From: Streptococcus suis | GTDB taxonomy: Bacteria > Bacillota > Bacilli > Lactobacillales > Streptococcaceae | Assembly (NCBI GenBank): GCA_029593465.1 | Contig: JAKTNK010000004.1 | Span: forward strand, 1 to 64,000 | Length of the DNA: 64,000 nucleotides | Direction of reading: 5' to 3' | Part shown: one piece after another, positions 58,520 to 64,000 of the stretch | Numbering within the stretch: position 1 is the stretch's first letter | How the letters are laid out: every line of letters starts with the position of its first letter | Position numbers and translations under genes: made by a program | Notes under the pieces: generated by a model | Seen by the model: the letters and a program-made list of their open reading frames with translations, nothing else | Database searches by the model: none | What the model was told of the DNA's origin: nothing

Positions 58520-58594
58520 AAAAGCCAATTTAGTTAAGTTGAGCCATCTATTTTTAACTGGAAACAGAAGTAAGTACCAGCAATAGTCAAAAAC

Positions 58595-58627
58595 AAAGAG
58601 GTGATAGGTAAAACCTATCGCCTCTTT
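58595..58627 (+). terminator. Stem-loop between helicase and ABC transporter genes
   Basis: 14-bp stem AAAGAGGTGATAGG/CCTATCGCCTCTTT (one G·T pair) with loop TAAAA. There is little T-tract on the + strand; on the minus strand it runs into a T-run, so orientation is uncertain. Confidence 0.6.
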
Positions 58628-58704
58628 AAAACCTCCTAATTTACAGTCCAATCAATGGGTGATAGAATGGAATGATATAAGATTATCGATAAAAGGAATG
58701 TAGT

Positions 58705-59502
58705 ATGACACACCTATTTTTAGCTTCTGGCTGGTACAGTCTTCTCGTTGAGAAACTCCCAGCTGGGAAATTATTTTCATGGCGAGCCGTTTTTGATGCG
58801 ATTCCCTCCATTTTAGAACGTCTTCCGATAACCATCGGTCTGACCTTAGCAGGTGCTTTAGCAGGCCTACTTTTAGCGCTTTTATTCGCAGTTGTTAAAA
58901 TCAATCGTGTTAAGGTTATTTACCCCATTCAAGCCTTTTTGGTGAGTTTTTTGCGGGGGACGCCTATCTTGGTACAGTTGATGCTGAGCTATTACGGGAT
59001 TCCATTATTGCTGAAAGCCATCAATCAAAAGACGGGTTTGGACATGAACATCAATGCTATCCCTGCCTCTGTCTTTGCCATTACTGCCTTTGCTTTTAAT
59101 GAAGCTGCATACGCTAGCGAGACAATACGTGCAGCGATTCAGTCGGTGAATGCTGGGGAAATTGAGGCAGCTAAGAGCCTAGGAATGACAAACAGGCAAG
59201 TTTACCGCCGCGTCATTATCCCTAATGCAGCAGTGGTAGCTACCCCAACCTTGATTAACAGTTTGATTGGATTGACCAAAGGAACCTCGCTTGCCTTTAA
59301 CGCAGGGATTGTTGAGATGTATGCTCAGGCACAAATTCTCGGTGGTAGCGATTATCGCTATTTTGAACGCTTTATTTCAGTATCCTTGATTTATTGGGGC
59401 ATTAGCTTTTTGATTGAAAATCTCGGGCGTTTTATTGAGAAGCAGATGGCTGTTTCGTCCCCTGAAACGGTACAAGAGTCACTTGAAGAAGGAGGTTTGT
59501 AA
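58705..59502 (+). CDS. Amino-acid ABC transporter permease
   Basis: A 265-residue MetI-like permease of the polar amino-acid family. The hydrophobic start (LTLAGALAGLLLALLFAV) and the EAA-type loop NAGEIEAAKSLGMTNRQVYRRVIIPNA identify it; about five membrane segments follow. The substrate (probably a cystine- or polar-amino-acid type) cannot be read. It overlaps its ATPase by one base (TAATG). No binding-protein gene lies nearby. Confidence 0.88.
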   Translation: MTHLFLASGWYSLLVEKLPAGKLFSWRAVFDAIPSILERLPITIGLTLAGALAGLLLALLFAVVKINRVKVIYPIQAFLVSFLRGTPILVQLMLSYYGIPLLLKAINQKTGLDMNINAIPASVFAITAFAFNEAAYASETIRAAIQSVNAGEIEAAKSLGMTNRQVYRRVIIPNAAVVATPTLINSLIGLTKGTSLAFNAGIVEMYAQAQILGGSDYRYFERFISVSLIYWGISFLIENLGRFIEKQMAVSSPETVQESLEEGGL

Positions 59503-60245
59503 TGATTGCAATCCGTCATTTAACCAAACGATTTTCTGGTCAAAACGTTTTGGATGGTTTGGATTTGGATATTCAAAAGGGTGAAGTGGTAGCACTTGTG
59601 GGCGCTTCAGGTGCTGGAAAATCCACCTTTTTACGGAGCCTTAACTACCTTGAAGCAGCTGACTCAGGAACCATTGATATTGATGGTTTTAAGGTTGATT
59701 TTGCAACCATCACCACGGAAGAAATACTAACCTTGCGCCGTAAATTGGCGATGGTTTTCCAACAGTTCAACCTCTTTGAGCGCCGTACAGCACTAGGAAA
59801 TGTTAAGGAAGGTTTGACAGTGGTGAAGGGCCTCTCTGATGCGGAAGCAACGCAAATCGCTAAGAAAGAGCTGGCCAAAGTAGGCTTGTCAGATAGGGAA
59901 AATCACTACCCGCGCCACTTATCTGGGGGGCAAAAACAGCGGGTTGCCTTGGCGCGTGCTTTGGCTATGAAACCAGATGTTCTCTTGTTGGATGAGCCAA
60001 CATCAGCCCTTGATCCAGAGTTAGTGGGTGACGTCGAAAAAGCCATCGCTAAGGCTGCCAAAGAGGGGCAAACCATGATTTTGGTTAGTCACGATATGAG
60101 TTTTGTAGAGCAAGTAGCTGATAAAGTTCTATTTCTTGAAAAAGGAAAGATTTTAGAAGAGGGGACGCCTGAACAGATCATTCATCATCCTAAAGAAGAG
60201 CGAACGAAAGCCTTTTTTGCTAGTTACAAAAAGACCTATATTTGA
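59502..60245 (+). CDS. Amino-acid ABC transporter ATP-binding protein
   Basis: A 247-residue ATPase of the polar amino-acid (HisP/GlnQ-like) class. Walker A is GASGAGKST (near residue 33), signature LSGGQKQRVALARAL, Walker B VLLLDEPTSALDPE, and H-loop VSHDMSFVEQ. It starts on the last base of the permease stop. The operon ends at a hairpin. Confidence 0.93.
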   Translation: MIAIRHLTKRFSGQNVLDGLDLDIQKGEVVALVGASGAGKSTFLRSLNYLEAADSGTIDIDGFKVDFATITTEEILTLRRKLAMVFQQFNLFERRTALGNVKEGLTVVKGLSDAEATQIAKKELAKVGLSDRENHYPRHLSGGQKQRVALARALAMKPDVLLLDEPTSALDPELVGDVEKAIAKAAKEGQTMILVSHDMSFVEQVADKVLFLEKGKILEEGTPEQIIHHPKEERTKAFFASYKKTYI

Positions 60246-60257
60246 TATAATGAAGAA

Positions 60258-60293
60258 AAACTCAGCTAGGTTGTCTGGCTGAGTTTGTTTTGA
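60258..60293 (+). terminator. Terminator after the amino-acid ABC transporter operon
   Basis: 12-bp stem AAACTCAGCTAG/CTGGCTGAGTTT with one T·G pair and loop GTTGT, then GTTTTG. Confidence 0.75.
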
Positions 60294-60355
60294 ACAGCTT
60301 ATCATTAGGCGTTGATAGACCCCTTTTGTGGACTGAAGATAGAGAAGGTAGGCAT

Positions 60356-60580
60356 ATGTTACACACGTTAGTTTCATTTTATTTACAAGGGCTCTTACTG
60401 GCAACGATTGTTGTATTTCTTGCTGGTTTGGTTTATATGGTGAATAGGGCTCGTCAAAAAGTAGATAAAACGGCGAGAGAGCGTCAAGCCGTTCTCTATG
60501 ATGTTTTAATGATTTGTATTTTAACAGTGCCTATTTTTTCTTTTGCTTTTATGGCACTGCTCTTGGTGTTTAGGTCTTAA
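60356..60580 (+). CDS. DUF4059 family small membrane protein
   Basis: A 74-residue protein with two hydrophobic stretches, about residues 5–27 and 48–70, separated by a basic segment RARQKVDKTARERQ. It matches the DUF4059 family found next to trxB in streptococci. Start ATG 60356 has GAAGG before it; the longer TTG frame from 60290 overlaps the terminator and is rejected. Function unknown. Confidence 0.75.
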   Translation: MLHTLVSFYLQGLLLATIVVFLAGLVYMVNRARQKVDKTARERQAVLYDVLMICILTVPIFSFAFMALLLVFRS

Positions 60581-60583
60581 TCA

Positions 60584-60612
60584 TTGCTAATTCAAGGAAG
60601 AATTGCTAAAAT
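60584..60612 (+). promoter_or_regulatory. trxB promoter
   Basis: TTGCTA (60584–60589), 17-base spacer, TGC-TAAAAT (60607–60612), beginning just after the DUF4059 stop codon. Confidence 0.7.
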
Positions 60613-60645
60613 ATGACTACAGATGTAGATTAAAAAGGAGAAAGC

Positions 60646-61560
60646 ATGTACGATACAATTGTGATTGGAGCTGGACCGGCTGGGATGACTGCAGCGCTTT
60701 ATGCTGCCCGTTCAAATCTAAAAGTAGCAATCCTAGAGCAAGGAGCACCCGGTGGGCAAATGAATAACACTGCTGATATTGAAAACTATCCAGGTTTTGA
60801 CCTTATCAGCGGTCCTGAATTATCCATGAAAATGTATGAACCACTTGATAAATTTGGTGTTGAAAACCTTTATGGTATCGTAACAGGTATTGAAGATAAG
60901 GGGGATTATAAGCGTGTCTTGACAGACGATGATGCTTTTGAAACACGAACTGTTATCATTGCGACTGGCGCCAAACACCGCCAGATTGGGGTACCGGGTG
61001 AGAGTGCTTACAATAGCAGAGGGGTCTCGTACTGTGCCGTCTGCGATGGTGCCTTTTTTAGAAATCAAGATTTACTTGTTGTTGGTGGCGGGGATTCTGC
61101 TGTTGAAGAAGGTCTATTTTTGACACGTTTTGCCAGTTCAGTGACCATTGTTCATCGCCGTGATGAGTTGCGTGCGCAAAAGATTTTGCAAGATCGCGCC
61201 TTTGCCAATGACAAAATCTCCTTTATCTGGGATTCTGTGGTCAAAGAAATCAAGGGAGATGACCTAAAGGTGACGACTGTTGATATAGAAAATGTCAAAA
61301 CGCATGAAGTCACTAGTCATGCCTTTGGAGGGGTCTTTGTCTATGTCGGTTTGGACCCTGTTTCGGATTTCTTCCGTGACTTAGGTATTACTGATCAAGA
61401 TGGCTGGGTGATAACGGATGACCACATGCGAACGAGGATTCCTGGGATTTTTGCCATCGGAGATGTTCGTCAAAAACATTTGCGTCAAATTACCACAGCG
61501 GTTGGTGATGGGGCTATTGCAGGGCAAGAAGTTTACCAGTACCTCCTTGAACAAGAATAG
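60646..61560 (+). CDS. trxB: Thioredoxin reductase TrxB
   Basis: A 304-residue FAD/NADPH enzyme that reduces thioredoxin. FAD motif GAGPAGMTAALYAARS, redox pair in CAVCDGAFFR (near residue 132), NADPH motif VVGGGDSAVEEGLFLT, and the C-terminal FAIGDVRQKHLRQI. Standard bacterial low-molecular-weight form. Followed by a terminator, so pncB is a separate unit. Confidence 0.96.
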   Translation: MYDTIVIGAGPAGMTAALYAARSNLKVAILEQGAPGGQMNNTADIENYPGFDLISGPELSMKMYEPLDKFGVENLYGIVTGIEDKGDYKRVLTDDDAFETRTVIIATGAKHRQIGVPGESAYNSRGVSYCAVCDGAFFRNQDLLVVGGGDSAVEEGLFLTRFASSVTIVHRRDELRAQKILQDRAFANDKISFIWDSVVKEIKGDDLKVTTVDIENVKTHEVTSHAFGGVFVYVGLDPVSDFFRDLGITDQDGWVITDDHMRTRIPGIFAIGDVRQKHLRQITTAVGDGAIAGQEVYQYLLEQE

Positions 61561-61566
61561 AGATTT

Positions 61567-61592
61567 ATCAGGACTGCGGTCCTGATTTTTTT
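61567..61592 (+). terminator. Terminator after trxB
   Basis: Perfect 8-bp stem ATCAGGAC/GTCCTGAT with loop TGCG and six Ts. Confidence 0.85.
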
Positions 61593-61645
61593 AATCCTCC
61601 AAAGTCACAATCAAAGAGACTACCATTTTCTAAATAAGGCGCATG

Positions 61646-61696
61646 TGCTATAATAGACAGCAAGATAATTCATGCAGGCTGACGGCGAATCTCAGC
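61646..61696 (+). promoter_or_regulatory. pncB promoter and short leader hairpin
   Basis: TGC-TATAAT (61646–61654), then a leader with the 5-bp hairpin GCTGA/TCAGC (61678–61696) and AAAGGAAG ribosome binding site before ATG 61726. No known riboswitch was recognised. Confidence 0.6.
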
Positions 61697-61725
61697 AATG
61701 TTAAGAAGAACAAAGGAAGCAACAG

Positions 61726-63192
61726 ATGACTTACACAGATGATAGTTTAACACTACACACCGATCTATATCAAATCAATATGATGCAGGTGTATTTCAAT
61801 CAGGGGATCCACAACAAGCATGCGGTTTTTGAGCTGTATTTTCGAAAAATACCCTTTCAAAATGGCTTTGCTGTCTTTGCTGGACTAGAGCGAATGGTCT
61901 CCTATTTACAGAACTTAGCCTTTTCAGAGGCAGACATTGCCTACCTTCGTGAAGAGGGCTATCCAGAAGATTTCTTGGCTTATTTAAAAGACTTTAAATT
62001 GGAATTATCAGTGAAATCAGCCCGTGAAGGAGATCTTGTTTTTGCTAACGAGCCCTTGGTACAAGTAGAAGGTCCTTTGGCACAGTGCCAATTGGTTGAA
62101 ACAGCACTGTTAAATATCGTCAACTTTCAAACCTTGATTGCGACCAAAGCAGCCCGTATCAAATCAGTGATTGCAGATGAGCCTCTCATGGAATTTGGCA
62201 CACGCCGTGCACAAGAAATGGATGCCGCTATCTGGGGGACACGTGCAGCGGTGATTGGTGGCGCTGATGCGACCTCAAATGTTCGTGCGGGTAAGATTTT
62301 TGGTATTCCTGTGGCAGGAACGCATGCCCATGCTATGGTTCAAGCTTATGGCGATGATTATAAGGCTTTTAAGGCCTACGCTGAGACCCATCGCGATTGT
62401 GTGTTTTTAGTGGATACGTATGACACCTTAAAAATTGGGGTGCCAGCAGCCATCAGGGTCGCTAAAGAATTTGGGGATAAAATCAATTTCCAAGGGGTTC
62501 GCTTAGATTCTGGCGACATGGCTTACTTATCAAAAGAAGTGCGTAAGCAATTGGATGCCGCAGGATTTACAGAAGCTAAAATTTACGCATCGAATGACCT
62601 GGATGAAAATACCATCCTTAATTTGAAAATGCAAAAGGCTAAGATTGATGTTTGGGGGGTTGGCACCAAGTTAATTACCGCCTATGACCAGCCAGCCCTG
62701 GGTGCGGTTTATAAGATTGTTTCCATCGAAGATGATAAGGGACAAATGACTGATACCATCAAACTATCTAATAATGCTGAGAAGGTATCAACGCCTGGGA
62801 AAAAACAAGTCTGGCGTATTACCAGCCGTGAAAAAGGCAAGTCTGAGGGAGATTACATCACCTTTGCGGACGTTGATGTGTCTGATATGACCGAAATTCA
62901 CATGTTTCATCCTGTTTATACCTATATTTCCAAAACGGTTAAAAACTTTGATGCGGTGCCATTATTAACAGATATTTTCCAAGATGGTCGTCTCGTTTAT
63001 GATTTGCCACGCTTGGAGGACATTAAAGAGTACGCGAAAAAAGAACTGGATGAATTATGGGATGAGTACAAGCGCGTCTTGAATCCGCAAGAGTACCCAG
63101 TGGATTTGGCCCAAGATGTTTGGGATAATAAGATGGCTTTGATTGACCGTTTGCGTAAGGCGACAGTTGGCCAAGTAAAGGAGGACGTCTAA
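61726..63192 (+). CDS. pncB: Nicotinate phosphoribosyltransferase PncB
   Basis: A 488-residue enzyme that converts nicotinate and PRPP to NaMN in NAD salvage. Motifs: TDLYQINMMQVYF at the N-terminus, EFGTRRAQEMDAAIWGTRAAVIGG and GTHAHAMV with the regulatory His region, and RLDSGDM. It belongs to the nadE operon: the nadE GTG is the next base after its stop codon. Together they rebuild NAD. Confidence 0.96.
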   Translation: MTYTDDSLTLHTDLYQINMMQVYFNQGIHNKHAVFELYFRKIPFQNGFAVFAGLERMVSYLQNLAFSEADIAYLREEGYPEDFLAYLKDFKLELSVKSAREGDLVFANEPLVQVEGPLAQCQLVETALLNIVNFQTLIATKAARIKSVIADEPLMEFGTRRAQEMDAAIWGTRAAVIGGADATSNVRAGKIFGIPVAGTHAHAMVQAYGDDYKAFKAYAETHRDCVFLVDTYDTLKIGVPAAIRVAKEFGDKINFQGVRLDSGDMAYLSKEVRKQLDAAGFTEAKIYASNDLDENTILNLKMQKAKIDVWGVGTKLITAYDQPALGAVYKIVSIEDDKGQMTDTIKLSNNAEKVSTPGKKQVWRITSREKGKSEGDYITFADVDVSDMTEIHMFHPVYTYISKTVKNFDAVPLLTDIFQDGRLVYDLPRLEDIKEYAKKELDELWDEYKRVLNPQEYPVDLAQDVWDNKMALIDRLRKATVGQVKEDV

Positions 63193-64000
63193 GTGAGTTT
63201 ACAGGCAACTATTATTGAGACACTGGGTGTCAAGCCAGAAATTGATGCACAGGCAGAAATCCGTCGTTCGATAGATTTTTTAAAAGCTTATTTGTTGAAG
63301 CACCCCTTTTTGAAGACTTTGGTTTTAGGCATTTCAGGTGGGCAAGATTCTACCTTAGCAGGTCGTCTGGCACAATTAGCCGTTGAAGAACTGCGTGCCG
63401 AAAGCAAGGAAGACTACCAATTTATTGCCATTCGTCTGCCTTATGGTATTCAAGCTGACGAAGCAGATGCACAAAAAGCACTTGATTTTATACAACCAGA
63501 TGTCTGCTTAACCATCAACATCAAAGAAGCTGTAGATGGTCAGGTGTCCGAATTAGCCAAGGCAGGTGTAGCTATTTCAGACTTTAACAAGGGGAATATC
63601 AAGGCGCGTCAGCGCATGATTACGCAGTACGCTGTGGCTGGAGAGTACAGTGGTGCTGTTATTGGAACAGATCATGCCGCTGAAAACATCACTGGTTTTT
63701 TCACAAAATTTGGCGACGGTGGTGCGGACATCCTTCCCCTTTACCGTCTTAATAAACGGCAAGGAAAGCAACTTTTAGCTGCCTTGGGGGCGGATAAGGC
63801 GCTGTATGAAAAAATTCCCACGGCTGATTTGGAAGACAATAAGCCAGGCATTGCCGATGAGGTTGCCTTAGGGGTCACGTATCATGATATTGATGACTAT
63901 CTTGAAGGCAAGCAAATATCACCGAAAGCCCAAGACATCATCGAAAATTGGTGGCGAAAAACCATGCATAAACGTCATCTACCGATTACGGTATTTGATG
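63193..64000 (+). CDS. nadE: NAD synthetase NadE, 3' end cut by window
   Basis: Ammonia-dependent NAD synthetase; 269 codons visible, frame open to the window end. GTG start immediately after the pncB stop, with AAAGGAGG eight bases upstream. The PP-loop ATPase motif [13 protein letters not shown] lies near residue 46, and later parts ([39 protein letters not shown]) are diagnostic. It converts NaAD to NAD. Confidence 0.96.
   Translation, partial: MSLQATIIETLGVKPEIDAQAEIRRSIDFLKAYLLKHPFLKTLVLGISGGQDSTLAGRLAQLAVEELRAESKEDYQFIAIRLPYGIQADEADAQKALDFIQPDVCLTINIKEAVDGQVSELAKAGVAISDFNKGNIKARQRMITQYAVAGEYSGAVIGTDHAAENITGFFTKFGDGGADILPLYRLNKRQGKQLLAALGADKALYEKIPTADLEDNKPGIADEVALGVTYHDIDDYLEGKQISPKAQDIIENWWRKTMHKRHLPITVFD

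Noticed and set aside
61661-61725. Possible NAD-responsive riboswitch upstream of pncB
   Set aside because: Only a 5-bp hairpin is present; the leader is too short for known NAD riboswitch folds.

Overview
The window is low-GC Firmicute chromosome, almost certainly from a Streptococcus. The genus call rests on protein families and gene order: hit–ecsA–ecsB–ccrZ–trmB; rimP–nusA–rnpM–ylxQ–infB–rbfA; efp–Asp23–nusB; scrR/scrB facing scrA–scrK with manA, secA, acpS, alr, recG; glyQ–glyS behind a T-box; glpK–glpO–glpF; proB–proA–rsmH–ftsL–pbp2X–mraY; and trxB–pncB–nadE. The order resembles pyogenic streptococci. I cannot name the species from sequence alone.

Layout. 0–5 kb: the 3' end of a C39-type peptidase gene, a minus-strand hit operon, the Ecs ABC transporter, the cell-cycle regulator CcrZ with TrmB, and a tRNA-Ser(GGA). 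5–11.4 kb: the rimP-to-infB translation/transcription operon plus rbfA; rimP appears to start at a non-canonical ATT or ATC codon. 11.5–16 kb: the accessory part, with a CopY copper repressor that has its promoter and cop box but no copA/copZ behind it, a sortase-anchored 5'-nucleotidase, an aldo/keto reductase, and a small AT-rich islet of truncated ORFs. 16–19.2 kb: M24 peptidase, dCMP deaminase, efp, Asp23 protein, nusB. 19.2–26 kb: sucrose uptake and use (ScrA makes sucrose-6-P, ScrB splits it, ScrK phosphorylates the fructose, ScrR represses), then manA. 26–34.6 kb: secA, acpS, alr, recG, a HAD phosphatase and a DegV protein. 34.6–42.5 kb: a likely IS remnant, a Na/Pi cotransporter, nagA, a glutathione S-transferase-like gene, glyQS and a DUF896 protein. 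42.7–50.2 kb: the glycerol operon with a cre site, transketolase and an LLM-type flavin oxidoreductase. 50.4–58.5 kb: proline synthesis, the division/cell-wall cluster and a DEAD-box helicase. 58.7–64 kb: an amino-acid ABC transporter with no binding protein beside it, a DUF4059 protein, thioredoxin reductase and NAD salvage/synthesis, with nadE cut by the window end.

Most of the window is ordinary core genome. I found no CRISPR array, prophage, intact IS element or obvious new multi-gene system. The observations most worth checking are the rimP start codon, the probable leaderless starts of proB and rsmH, the orphan copY, the decayed islet at 15.2–16.0 kb, the probable IS3-type remnant near 34.85 kb, and the very frequent extended -10 (TGn) promoters. 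All functions are assigned by reading motifs and recalling families; no database search was run.
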